Made by a program: the position numbers and the translations under genes. DNA of 64,000 nt, taken from NCBI RefSeq assembly GCF_006717045.1, contig NZ_VFPH01000002.1, forward strand, positions 2,790,001 through 2,854,000. The letters run 5' to 3'. This stretch comes from Pseudonocardia cypriaca (GTDB taxonomy: Bacteria; Actinomycetota; Actinomycetes; Mycobacteriales; Pseudonocardiaceae). This document shows positions 26,609 to 35,581 of the stretch, piece after piece (the first letter of the stretch is position 1; every line of letters starts with the position of its first letter). A model generated the notes under the pieces. That model made no database searches. It was given only the letters and a program-made list of their open reading frames with translations, and was not told where the DNA came from.

Positions 26609-26665
26609 ATGTCCGATCCCGGCCCCACCCGCCCGGACCGCTCCGCCGTCCCGCTCGGCCGGTGA
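26609..26665 (+). CDS. Possible 18-residue leader peptide
   Basis: A short frame MSDPGPTRPDRSAVPLGR starts at ATG 26609 after ATGGGGGAACC, a plausible ribosome-binding sequence. Its TGA (26663-26665) overlaps the GTG start of the next gene at 26662, so the two would be translationally coupled. It could be a regulatory leader or simply chance. Confidence 0.3.
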   Translation: MSDPGPTRPDRSAVPLGR

Positions 26666-27456
26666 CCGCCGTGGCCCGGTTCCGGCTCTTCGGCCGCAGC
26701 CCGGAACCGGCGGCCGCCGGCCCGGTGGGCGAGCGGCCGCCGGAGGCGCTGTCCGCGTACCCGGGCACCGCGTGGGGTGCCGCGGCCTGGCCGGCGAACG
26801 GGCCGGCCGTCTGGGGGCCGCCACCCGTCGCCGACCCGCCGACCGAACCGCGCGGGTTCGCCCCGGTGCCTGCGCAGCGTCCGGCCTGGCACCCCACGCC
26901 CGCCCCGGACCCCGACCCGGCCGAGGCCGCGGCGCTCGCCGGGGCGTTCGCGGTCGACTACCTGTCATGGGACGAGGAGGACCCGGCCCGCCGCGGCCAG
27001 GTGCTGCTCGGCTACCTGGCTGCGGCGAGCGGCGACCCGTCCCGCATCGGGTGGAACGGCGAGGGCAGGCAGCGCGCCGACTTCGCGCTCCCGGGCCGCG
27101 TGCGCCCGGACGGCGAGGGGCGGGTGCTCGTCGACGTCCGCGTGCGGGTCACCCCCTACCGCCCGGTCGGCGAGCACGATGCACGCACCAGCGCGCAGGA
27201 CGTGGATCGGGAGCAGATGGGCGTCCCCGCGGTGGCGCCGGCGCCCACCGGCCGCGGGTGGCGCAGCCTGGCGTCCCGGTGGGTGCGCCTGTCCGTGCCG
27301 GTGGTGTTGGAGCGGGGGCGGCTGGCCGTCGACGCCTGGGAGGAGACCCTCGGCGAGGACGGGCCCCCTCCGCCCGCCCCGGCGACCGCCACCGCCCGTG
27401 AGCACACCCTCGCCGAGGACGATCCGCTCGCCGAGCTACCCGGAGGTCAAAGATGA
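26662..27456 (+). CDS. Conjugation-cluster-like (TcpC-like?) protein
   Basis: The 264-residue protein starts with about 110 residues of Pro/Ala/Trp-rich low-complexity sequence. A compact domain follows: ALAGAFAVDYLSWDEEDPARRGQVLLGYLAAAS, then IGWNGEGRQRADFALPGRV, then VLVDVRVRVTPY, and near the end WVRLSVPVVLERGRLAVDAW. This order resembles the NTF2-like domain of TcpC-type conjugation proteins found next to VirB4-like genes in actinobacteria. The match is from memory and moderate only. No membrane helix is seen, which is unusual for that role. GTG 26671 is an alternative start. Coupled to the next gene by ATGA. Confidence 0.5.
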   Translation: MTAVARFRLFGRSPEPAAAGPVGERPPEALSAYPGTAWGAAAWPANGPAVWGPPPVADPPTEPRGFAPVPAQRPAWHPTPAPDPDPAEAAALAGAFAVDYLSWDEEDPARRGQVLLGYLAAASGDPSRIGWNGEGRQRADFALPGRVRPDGEGRVLVDVRVRVTPYRPVGEHDARTSAQDVDREQMGVPAVAPAPTGRGWRSLASRWVRLSVPVVLERGRLAVDAWEETLGEDGPPPPAPATATAREHTLAEDDPLAELPGGQR

Positions 27457-28052
27457 GCGCCGTGCGCAAGCCCGTCATCACCGGCATCACCCGGGCGGGC
27501 GGCACCAGCACCCTCGCCGCCGCCCTGCACACGATCGACGGCGGTCTGCTGGCCCCCGGCACCCCGGGCGAGGCCGACGTGCTCGTCTGCCGGTCCGACG
27601 AGCAGTCCCTCCGGCAGGCGGCGACGCTCGCCTGCGCCCCAGCGGGACACCGGCCCGTGCTCGTGCTCGCCGGGATCGCGCAGGGGATCCCGACCCCGAC
27701 GGTGCCCGCGGGGCGGTTCGCGGCCGTGGTGGCGCTGCCGCACGTGCGCCGCTGGTTCGGGGGCGACGCGCGCGCGGAGGCGGCCGCCGTGCTCGCCTAC
27801 CCGCCCGAGCGGCTCCCGCCCGACGTGCGCGGGTACGCGGCTGCGCTGCACCGGATCGTGTCCGCGCTCGTCGGGTCGGGGCAGCTGCACCGCGCGGTCC
27901 CGCCGTTGGTCTCGCGACCCGTCACCACCGCGTTGTGGCGCGGGCTGCGGCCTGCGGAGCTCGCCGTGCCGCGCCTGGCGCCGGTTCGCAACGGTCCCGC
28001 CGAGCCGGACGACGAGGCGCTCGAGAGCGAACCCGCGCGCGTGGTCGCCTGA
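27453..28052 (+). CDS. MinD/ParA-like protein with degenerate P-loop, unknown
   Basis: The 199-residue protein starts PVITGITRAGGTSTLAAALHTIDGGLL. This resembles the first strand and P-loop of MinD/ParA ATPases but lacks the conserved lysines. The following pattern DVLVCRSDEQSLRQAATLA and VLVLAGIA fits an alternating beta-alpha fold. It is probably not an ATPase. Proteins like this accompany conjugation-type gene sets in Pseudonocardiaceae, as far as I recall. It has a GGAGGT ribosome-binding site at 27442-27447 and overlaps the previous stop. No partner genes (VirB4, coupling protein, relaxase) are in the window, so the pair is an orphan. Confidence 0.55.
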   Translation: MSAVRKPVITGITRAGGTSTLAAALHTIDGGLLAPGTPGEADVLVCRSDEQSLRQAATLACAPAGHRPVLVLAGIAQGIPTPTVPAGRFAAVVALPHVRRWFGGDARAEAAAVLAYPPERLPPDVRGYAAALHRIVSALVGSGQLHRAVPPLVSRPVTTALWRGLRPAELAVPRLAPVRNGPAEPDDEALESEPARVVA

Positions 28053-28063
28053 GCTGCGGCGCC

Positions 28064-28272
28064 TCAGCGCACCTCGCCGTACCACTGCCAGGCTCCGCGG
28101 GGCAGTCGCGGGTGGTCACGCCGAGGGTGATGTGGTCGAGCAGCTCGTGGCACGACCAGTCGGTCTCGCCTGCCCGCAGCGACCGGTCCTCGTCGACGGC
28201 CCTGCCGAGCACGTCCAGCACCTCGGCCGCGACCACGGTCGGCAGCTCGGCCCACGACACCGGGGCGGTCAC
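28064..28272 (-). pseudogene. Remnant of a DinB/maleylpyruvate isomerase-like gene
   Basis: From the GTG at 28272 the frame reads SWAELPTVVAAEVLDVLGRAV...DWSCHELLDHITLGV, the N-terminus of the mycothiol-dependent maleylpyruvate isomerase (DinB-like) family. It then becomes nonsense. In another frame the last codons read DHPRLPRGAWQWYGEVR followed by TGA at 28064. This looks like the usual C-terminus of such proteins. About 150 middle residues are missing, so an internal deletion with frame change best explains it. The start overlaps the stop of the DHA2 exporter gene (GTGA), suggesting a former operon. Confidence 0.6.
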
Positions 28273-29735
28273 GGCGCCACTCCCGTCGCCTGCCCGGCGG
28301 GCCGACCGTCGCGCAGCGCGAGCAGCACGAGCGCGACCGCGAGGCAGCACGCCGCGAAGACGAACGCCGCGCCGAACGCGGCCTGGACGCCCGCGTTGAG
28401 GCCGACGCGCCCGTCCGCGTGACCGGTGCCGGTGAACGCCACCGCCACCGTGGTGCACATTGCGATCCCGAAGGCCGCACCGACCTGGAAGATCGAGTTG
28501 TTGATGCCGGACGCGAGTCCCGACTCGTTCGGGGCCACCCCGGAGAGCGCGGCGATCGCGGCGGCGACCACGGTGGTTCCGATGCCGTAGCCGAACACGA
28601 TCATCGCCGGCAGCAGCTCGGTCCAGTAGTTCCCCTCGGGGGACACGCGGGTCAGCAGCAGCGCCCCGGCCGACAGCACCGTCGCACCGAACACCGCGAC
28701 CCGCCGGTACCCGAACCGCGTGACGAGCGGCCCGGTGAGGTTCGAGCCGACCACCGACATCGCGGCGTAGACCGCGGTGCTCAGCCCGAACAGCACCGGC
28801 GACCAGCCCAGCACCTGCTGGGCGTAGACGGACATCATCAGCGCGCCCCCGTAGATGGCCATCGAGACGAGCAGCGTCATCGCGTTGCCCCCGACGAGCG
28901 TGCGCACGCGGAAGACCCGCAGCGGCACCAGAGGTGCCTTCGACACCCGCTCGATCACGAGGAACACGGCGAACAGGACCAGCGCCCCTGCGAGCAGCCC
29001 GAGGGTCGACAGCGAACCCCAACCCACCACCGGCGCCTCGACCACCGCGTACGCCAGCAGCACGAGCGCGCCGGTGACCGTGATCGCGCCGAACGGGTCG
29101 TAGGAGCGCCTGCCGGCGGCGACCGGGGTCTCCCGGAGCAGCCGAGGCCCGAGCACGAGGACGGCGCCTGCGAGCGGAACGTTGATGAAGAAGATCCACT
29201 CCCAGCCGAGGCCCTCGGTGATGGTGCCGCCGATGAGCAGTGCAGCGGTGGCACCGAATGCGCCGATGCCGGTCCAGACGCCGATGGCGCGGTTGCGCTC
29301 CTTCCCCTCGGCGAAGGTGTTCATCAGCACGGCCATGGCGGTCGGGGCCATCACGGCCGCGGCGACGCCCTGCACGACGCGCGCCGCGACGAGCACGGCA
29401 CCGGACCAGGCGAGCCCGCAGACCACCGACGCCACGAGGAACAGCGCGGTGCCGACCATGAACATCCGGCGGCCGCCGAGCAGGTCGGCGGTGCGGCCTC
29501 CGAACAGCAGCAGGCCGCCGAAGCTGAGCAGGTAGGCGCTCATCACCCACTGCGAGCCGTTGGTCCCGAACGACAGCTCCGCTTCGATGGACGGAAGCGC
29601 GAGGATGACGATCTGGGAGTCGACGATGATCATGAAGTAGGCCGTGCACAGGACGGCGAGCGCCTTCCAGCGGCGCGGGTCGGGGTTGGCCGGGACGGGT
29701 CGTGGAATGGGCGCGGCGCCCGTTCGTTCTGACAT
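28269..29735 (-). CDS. DHA2 family MFS drug exporter (14 helices)
   Basis: The 488-residue protein has about fourteen membrane helices and the motifs of the EmrB/QacA family. These are MIIVDSQIVILALPSIEAELSFGTNGSQWVMSAYLLSFGGLLLFGGRTADLLGGRR in helices one to two and RVVQGVAAAVMAPTAMAVLM with GAFGATAALLIGGTI (motif C) in helix five. Asp in helix one (IVDSQ) is the acidic residue linked to proton coupling. It probably exports a toxic compound or antibiotic. The ATG at 29735 gives the expected N-terminus. It diverges from an ECF sigma factor gene, 116 bp apart. Confidence 0.9.
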   Translation of the reverse strand: MSERTGAAPIPRPVPANPDPRRWKALAVLCTAYFMIIVDSQIVILALPSIEAELSFGTNGSQWVMSAYLLSFGGLLLFGGRTADLLGGRRMFMVGTALFLVASVVCGLAWSGAVLVAARVVQGVAAAVMAPTAMAVLMNTFAEGKERNRAIGVWTGIGAFGATAALLIGGTITEGLGWEWIFFINVPLAGAVLVLGPRLLRETPVAAGRRSYDPFGAITVTGALVLLAYAVVEAPVVGWGSLSTLGLLAGALVLFAVFLVIERVSKAPLVPLRVFRVRTLVGGNAMTLLVSMAIYGGALMMSVYAQQVLGWSPVLFGLSTAVYAAMSVVGSNLTGPLVTRFGYRRVAVFGATVLSAGALLLTRVSPEGNYWTELLPAMIVFGYGIGTTVVAAAIAALSGVAPNESGLASGINNSIFQVGAAFGIAMCTTVAVAFTGTGHADGRVGLNAGVQAAFGAAFVFAACCLAVALVLLALRDGRPAGQATGVAP

Positions 29736-29851
29736 GGGAGGACAGACCGGGACCCGTCCCCGGATTCGCCGCGGCCGCGCGACGAATCCGCGCCGCGCAT
29801 CTGGTCGGTACCTGCGTGAGGACTTCCGCGCGCGGACGAGAGGGGCGGGTC

Positions 29852-30889
29852 GTGGTGACGCACGAAGGCACACGGACCGGGGATCCGGCCGACGGGAGCG
29901 CGACGGCCGTGCTGGTCGGAGCGGCGGACTTCGCCCGGCTCGCCGACCCGTTCCGCACCGAGCTGCTGGCGCACTGCTACCGGATGCTCGGCTCCGTGCA
30001 GGACGCCGAGGACCAGGTGCAGGAGACCTACCTGCGGGCATGGCGCTCCTACGGCGACTTCGAGGGCCGCTCGTCGCTGCGCACCTGGCTGCACCGGATC
30101 GCGACGAACGTCTGCCTCACCGCCCTGGACGGACGGCGGCGGCTGCCGGTGCCGTCCGGGTTCCCGGAGTCGGAGGGCGACGACGACGGCCCGGCCCCGT
30201 GGCCGGAGGCGACGGGACCCGCCGCGGCCGAACGCCGCGGTGTCGACCCCGATCTCTCCGACCCGGCCGCCGTGCTGACCTCCCGGGAGCACCGGGCAGG
30301 GGCGCTCGGGGTCGTCTGGCGGCACCTGTCCCCCCGGCAGCGCGCGGTGCTCGTGCTGCGCGACGTGCTGGGCTGGCAGGCCATCGAGATCGCCGGCCTC
30401 ATGGGCACCTCCGGCGTCGCCGTGCACAGCATGGTTCGCCGGGCGCGGGAGCAGCTCGCGCAGGCCGCCGTGGACCCCGCGGAGCCGGCTCCGGACGACA
30501 GCGTTCAGCAGCGGCTGCTGGACGAGTACGCGGCGGCGTTCGAGACGGGCGATCTCGGCACGCTGGTGAACCTGCTGACCGATGACGCGGCGTGCACGCT
30601 GCCCGGGACGGGCAGCGCCGTCACGGGGAAGGACGCGATCCTGCAGCTGTTCCGAGCCTGCCCCGCCCTCGGCGAGGCCCGGATGGTGGCGGTCACGGTG
30701 TCCGGCCGCCCGGGCTTCGGCATCTACCGCCGCGACGCCGACGGGCGCTACCGCGCGCACGGCATCGACGTGCTGGCCACGTCGCGCTCGGGTCTCACCC
30801 GCATCGACGTGATCGAGGACCGGAGCCTGTTCAGCGCCTTCGGCCTGCCGAAGGTGCACCCGGGCGGCCCGGGCACGGCGCCGGCATGA
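29852..30889 (+). CDS. ECF sigma factor, SigG/TIGR02960-like, with SnoaL-type C-domain
   Basis: The 345-residue protein contains sigma region 2 (FRTELLAHCYRMLGSVQDAEDQVQETYLRAWRSYGDFEGRSSLRTWLHRIATN) and region 4 (LSPRQRAVLVLRDVLGWQAIEIAGLMGTSGVAVHSMVRRAREQL). An extra NTF2/SnoaL-like domain of about 120 residues follows (LLDEYAAAFETGDLGTLVNLLTDDA to RIDVIEDRSLFSAFGLP). This arrangement is that of the SigG/SigJ-type ECF factors, in which the C-terminal domain, rather than a separate anti-sigma protein, is thought to control activity. GTG 29852 or 29855 is the start. It overlaps the next gene by ATGA. Confidence 0.88.
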   Translation: MVTHEGTRTGDPADGSATAVLVGAADFARLADPFRTELLAHCYRMLGSVQDAEDQVQETYLRAWRSYGDFEGRSSLRTWLHRIATNVCLTALDGRRRLPVPSGFPESEGDDDGPAPWPEATGPAAAERRGVDPDLSDPAAVLTSREHRAGALGVVWRHLSPRQRAVLVLRDVLGWQAIEIAGLMGTSGVAVHSMVRRAREQLAQAAVDPAEPAPDDSVQQRLLDEYAAAFETGDLGTLVNLLTDDAACTLPGTGSAVTGKDAILQLFRACPALGEARMVAVTVSGRPGFGIYRRDADGRYRAHGIDVLATSRSGLTRIDVIEDRSLFSAFGLPKVHPGGPGTAPA

Positions 30890-31533
30890 CGGGGGACACG
30901 TCCACCGTCCTCACGCGGCGCCGCGGCCTGCTCGAGCGGGCCATCCGGTACGCGCGCACCGTGGTCGTCCAGGTGCGACCCGCGGACCTGGCGCGACCCA
31001 CGCCCTGCGCCGGGTGGGACCTGCTGGACCTGATGCGGCACCTCAACGAGTCGGTGGCCGCGCTGCGCGAAGCGGTCGAGCACGCGTGCGTGTTCCCGGG
31101 ACCGGCGCCGAGCGGGGTGGGCACGGACGTGCTCGAGACGTTCGCCGTGCAGTCCGGCCTGCTCCTGTCGGGATGGGACGAGCAGCGTGCGGAGGGCTCC
31201 GTGACGGTCGGCCGCGCGCCCGTGCCCGGTCTCGTGGTGGCCAACGCGGGAGCGGTGGAGCTGGCGGTGCACGGCTGGGACGTGGCTCAGGCGTGCGGGC
31301 TGCCTGACGTTATCCCGCTGGATCTGGCGGCTCACCTGCTCGCGGTGGCGAGGTGGGTGGTGCCGTGGCCGCGGTTCCCGCAGTTCGGGCCGGAGGTGCC
31401 GGCCCGCGGTGCGAGGGCCGCTGACGAGAGGCTGCTGGCGTTCCTCGGCAGGCGGCCGCTGCTCGAAAGGGCCCCGAACGCCCGTGGGGGCCCCGGCCGG
31501 CTGGCCGGGGCCCCCACGGGTTTCCCGAACTGA
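30886..31533 (+). CDS. TIGR03086-like DinB/mycothiol-dependent enzyme family protein
   Basis: The 215-residue protein has the four-helix DinB-like fold. It shows PTPCAGWDLLDLMRHLNESVAAL (with a metal-type His in the MRHLN helix) and VANAGAVELAVHGWDVAQACG (the second conserved His). These are the family metal ligands. Relatives use mycothiol as cofactor or have unknown roles. The gene is translationally coupled to the SigG-like sigma factor, so it may belong to the same stress response or be its target. The last 18 codons are made of a perfect terminator hairpin, so the natural C-terminus may once have been shorter. Confidence 0.75.
   Translation: MTGDTSTVLTRRRGLLERAIRYARTVVVQVRPADLARPTPCAGWDLLDLMRHLNESVAALREAVEHACVFPGPAPSGVGTDVLETFAVQSGLLLSGWDEQRAEGSVTVGRAPVPGLVVANAGAVELAVHGWDVAQACGLPDVIPLDLAAHLLAVARWVVPWPRFPQFGPEVPARGARAADERLLAFLGRRPLLERAPNARGGPGRLAGAPTGFPN
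31481..31523 (+). terminator. Strong intrinsic terminator inside the CDS end
   Basis: CCCGTGGGGGCCCCGGCC (31481-31498) pairs perfectly with GGCCGGGGCCCCCACGGG (31503-31520) around a GGCT loop, and TTT follows. The stem lies before the stop codon of the DinB-like gene at 31531, so it is translated. Confidence 0.85.
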
Positions 31534-31564
31534 CGCGCCGCTCCCACCACGAAGCGACGAGCTG

Positions 31565-31579
31565 AGGTTAGCCTAGCCT
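31565..31579 (-). promoter_or_regulatory. IdeR/DtxR-like iron box, orphan
   Basis: On the minus strand the sequence reads AGGCTAGGCTAACCT, which matches the core of the IdeR/DtxR consensus (AGGTTAGGCTAACCT) at 14 of 15 positions. It lies between two converging gene ends, 32 bp after the DinB-like gene and 24 bp beyond the purine permease stop, with no gene start near. Confidence 0.6.
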
Positions 31580-31602
31580 CTCCTAAAAGCGCAACCCCGC
31601 CG

Positions 31603-33036
<1,434 letters not shown>

Positions 33037-33090
33037 GCGCGCAGGGTAAGCGCCGCGGATTACGGACGCACTCCCCGTACGCTGATCGGC

Positions 33091-33342
33091 GTGATATCGC
33101 CCCCACCGCTGCCGCCCCGGCTCTCCCGGCCGGCGCTCGTCGCGGTCGTGGGCAGCGCGCTGTGGCTGGTGGCTGCCGCCCTGCTACTCCTCGCGGCGCT
33201 CGCGGGGCTGCGCCCGCTGGACATCTGGTTCACCGCCTGCCTCGCAGGCGCGTTCCTCGGCGCTCTGGGCTACGGCATCTTCGCCTGGCAGCGAGCCGCC
33301 GCCCGCCGCGGCTCCCGCACCGCGCAGCAGGGCCTCGAGTAG
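33091..33342 (+). CDS. DUF2530 small membrane protein
   Basis: The 83-residue protein has two membrane helices, PALVAVVGSALWLVAAALLLLAAL and TACLAGAFLGALGYGIFAWQ, followed by a basic tail AAARRGSRTAQQGLE. The phrase IWFTACLAGAFLGALGYGIFAWQ is diagnostic of DUF2530. The start is a GTG at 33091. The function is unknown; its place beside a purine permease is conserved. Its stop codon TAG directly abuts dispersed repeat copy B. Confidence 0.8.
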   Translation: MISPPPLPPRLSRPALVAVVGSALWLVAAALLLLAALAGLRPLDIWFTACLAGAFLGALGYGIFAWQRAAARRGSRTAQQGLE

Positions 33343-33427
33343 CGCGACTCGCCTACATCCAGAGCGCGACTCGCGGGCGGGGTCGCTGTGCTCCCCCGCG
33401 AGTCGCGGTCACAGTGCGCCCGAGTTG
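33343..33427. repeat. Dispersed palindromic repeat, copy B
   Basis: This has CGCGACTCGC (33343-33352), the shared spacer TACATCCAGA, then CGCGACTCGCGGG (33365-33377) paired with CCCGCGAGTCGCG (33395-33407), and a trailing half-copy GCGCCCGAGTTGGG. It is homologous over some 85 bp to copy A at 12982-13090, 20 kb away, and begins on the base after a stop codon. Confidence 0.85.
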
Positions 33428-33459
33428 GGTTCGTTCTGTTCCCACATAGGGTTTCGGGT

Positions 33460-34197
33460 ATGTCTGATCGACCTACCGCCGTCGTCACCGGTGCCAGCTC
33501 CGGTATCGGCGCCGCCACCGCCCGCGCGCTGGCCAAGGCCGGGTTCCACGTCGTGCTGGGCGCGCGCCGGGTGGACCGGTGCGCCGAGATCGCCGCCGAG
33601 ATCGACGGCACCGCGGTGCGCCTGGACGTCACCGACCGGGAGTCGGTGGCGGCGTTCGCAGCTGCCGTGCCGGACTGCCGGCTGCTGGTCAACAACGCCG
33701 GGGGCGCGAAGGGCCTCGAGCCGGTGGCCGAGGCCGACGAGGACGCGTGGCGCTGGATGTTCGAGGCGAACGTGATGGGCACGCTGCGGGTCACGAAGGC
33801 CCTGCTGCCGGCGCTCCTGGCCTCCGGCGACGGGCACATCATCACGGTCACTTCGATCGCCGCCGTCGAGGTCTACGACAACGGCGCGGGCTACACGGGG
33901 GCGAAGCACGCGCAGTCGGTGCTGCACCGGACGCTGCGCGGGGAGCTGCTCGGGCACCCGGTGCGGCTCACCGAGGTGCTACCGGGGATGGTGGAGACCG
34001 AGTTCTCGCTGGTCCGCTTCGAGGGCGACGAGGAGCGGGCCGCCGGCGTCTACCAGGGGCTCACGCCGCTCACCGCGGACGACGTGGCCGACGTGATCGC
34101 GTTCGCCGCCACCCGGCCGTCCAACGTGAACCTCGACCAGATCGTGCTGAAGCCCCGGGCGCAGGCGAGCGCGACGCGGGCTCACCGAAACATCTGA
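33460..34197 (+). CDS. Short-chain dehydrogenase/reductase (SDR)
   Basis: The 245-residue enzyme is a classical SDR. It has the nucleotide-binding TGASSGIG (10-17), the structural NNAGG after strand four, and the catalytic Ser-Tyr-Lys set (TVTSIAA, then YTGAKHAQ). The residues ARRVDRC after the second strand suggest NADP preference. It resembles YdfG-type 3-hydroxy acid or serine dehydrogenases, but substrate is unknown. The ATG at 33460 begins MSDRPTAVVTGASSG. It lies 79 bp before the sugar-acid-like transporter gene on the same strand and could be part of one unit with it. Confidence 0.87.
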   Translation: MSDRPTAVVTGASSGIGAATARALAKAGFHVVLGARRVDRCAEIAAEIDGTAVRLDVTDRESVAAFAAAVPDCRLLVNNAGGAKGLEPVAEADEDAWRWMFEANVMGTLRVTKALLPALLASGDGHIITVTSIAAVEVYDNGAGYTGAKHAQSVLHRTLRGELLGHPVRLTEVLPGMVETEFSLVRFEGDEERAAGVYQGLTPLTADDVADVIAFAATRPSNVNLDQIVLKPRAQASATRAHRNI

Positions 34198-34276
34198 TGA
34201 GTGGTTGACGACGGGATGATCTCGGGCGGAGGATGGCCGCGCTCCCCCGCTCCCTGACGCGCCGCCGAGGTCGCCC

Positions 34277-35581
34277 ATGTCCGAGAAGCCCGTGGCCACG
34301 CCCCGCCCGTCCTGGGTGCCTCGCGCACACCCCCTGTCCTGGGGAACCCTCGCCGTCACCACCGGCGCGATCCTGATGACGGCGGTGGACGGCGGCATCC
34401 TGCCCGCCGTCCTGCCGGCGATCCAGGACGAGTTCGAGCTGAGCAACGAGCAGGCCGGCCTGGTGAACTCGGTGTTCTTCGGCGGCCTGATCGTCGGAGC
34501 TCTGCTCTTCGGCTGGCTGTCGGACCGCATCGGCACCGGGTACCGGCGCACCTGGACCTGGAACGTCGCGATGCTGATCGGCATCCTCGGCGGCGCCCTG
34601 ACCTTCGGCCTGGCCGGCAGCTTCGCGGCGTTCCTGCTGCTGCGCATCCCGATGGGGGTCAGCCGCGGCGGCTCGGAGCCGGTGAACGTCGCGCTGGTGA
34701 GCGAGTGGTGGCCGAAGGAGTACCGCGGGTTCGCGGTGGGCGTGCACCACACCGGGTTCCCGCTCGGGCAGTTCGTCACCGGCGCCCTCATCGCCGCCGT
34801 GCTCGGCGTGGCGGGGTGGCGCGAGGCGTTCCTGCTCATCCCGCTGCTCGGGCTCCCGATCATCGCTGCGCAGGCCTTCATCGGCACGCGGCGCAACCAG
34901 CAGAAGGTCTACGACTGGATCGACGCCAACGCGTACACCCGGCCGCTTCCCGAGCTCTCCACCCGCCCGAAGGGCGCGGGCCTCGCCCCCGTGAAGGAGG
35001 CGCTGGCCAGCGCGAACGTCCGCTGGTCGGTCGTGCTGATCTTCCTGTTCCTGTGGGCGGAGGCGGGCGCGGTCACGTTCCTCACGGTGCAGCTCGTCGA
35101 CGCGGGGATGGGCCTCGGCCTCGCCGCCCTGCTCTCCGGCGCGTCCGGGCTCACCGGCTGGATCGGGCAGGTCGTGTGGGGAGCGTGGTCGGACCACGCC
35201 GGCCGCAAGTTCGCGATCCGGTTCCTGGTGATCGGCTGGGCCGCCAGCCTGCTGTTGATGATCTTCATCGCGAGCCCGGTGAGCGCCTGGATCGTGCTGC
35301 TCGTGTGGGGCCTGTTCCGCAACGCCCCGTTCCCGGTGGTGTACGCCCTGCTCATCGACTCGGTGCCGCGCGCGGCCGGCACCGCGATGGGGCTCATGAT
35401 CGGCCTGGCGCTCGGGGTGTCCGGCGCGCTGGCCGCCTGGGTCTCGGGATGGATCATCGACACGGCCGGGTTCACCGTGCACTACGTCGTGCTCGCCGTG
35501 ATCTGCCTCCTCGGGCTGCTACCGCTGTCCCGGATGACCGAGACCGTGACCACTGCGAAGACCGCGGAGGTATCGAAGTGA
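34277..35581 (+). CDS. MFS transporter, sugar acid/aromatic acid type
   Basis: The 434-residue protein has twelve helices. It shows NEQAGLVNSVFFGGLIVGALLFGWLSDRIGTGYRR in helices two to three and RIPMGVSRGGSEPVNVALVSEWWPKEYRGFAVG in helices four to five. These are features of anion:cation and sugar-acid symporter groups (ACS/AAHS-like). The stop overlaps the GTG of a lactonase gene (GTGA), so uptake and lactone hydrolysis are probably coupled in one pathway, for example for aldonic acids or their lactones. The upstream SDR may act on the same compound. Substrate is inferred from context only. Confidence 0.8.
   Translation: MSEKPVATPRPSWVPRAHPLSWGTLAVTTGAILMTAVDGGILPAVLPAIQDEFELSNEQAGLVNSVFFGGLIVGALLFGWLSDRIGTGYRRTWTWNVAMLIGILGGALTFGLAGSFAAFLLLRIPMGVSRGGSEPVNVALVSEWWPKEYRGFAVGVHHTGFPLGQFVTGALIAAVLGVAGWREAFLLIPLLGLPIIAAQAFIGTRRNQQKVYDWIDANAYTRPLPELSTRPKGAGLAPVKEALASANVRWSVVLIFLFLWAEAGAVTFLTVQLVDAGMGLGLAALLSGASGLTGWIGQVVWGAWSDHAGRKFAIRFLVIGWAASLLLMIFIASPVSAWIVLLVWGLFRNAPFPVVYALLIDSVPRAAGTAMGLMIGLALGVSGALAAWVSGWIIDTAGFTVHYVVLAVICLLGLLPLSRMTETVTTAKTAEVSK

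Noticed and set aside
26470..28272. Genomic island or prophage around the conjugation-like pair
   Set aside because: I see no integrase, tRNA attachment site, flanking direct repeats or change in base composition, so only an orphan cassette is claimed.
29702..29851. Upstream extension of the sigma factor to an ATG at 29702
   Set aside because: The extension overlaps the start of the divergent DHA2 gene, and sigma region 2 begins well after GTG 29852, which has a purine-rich site in front.
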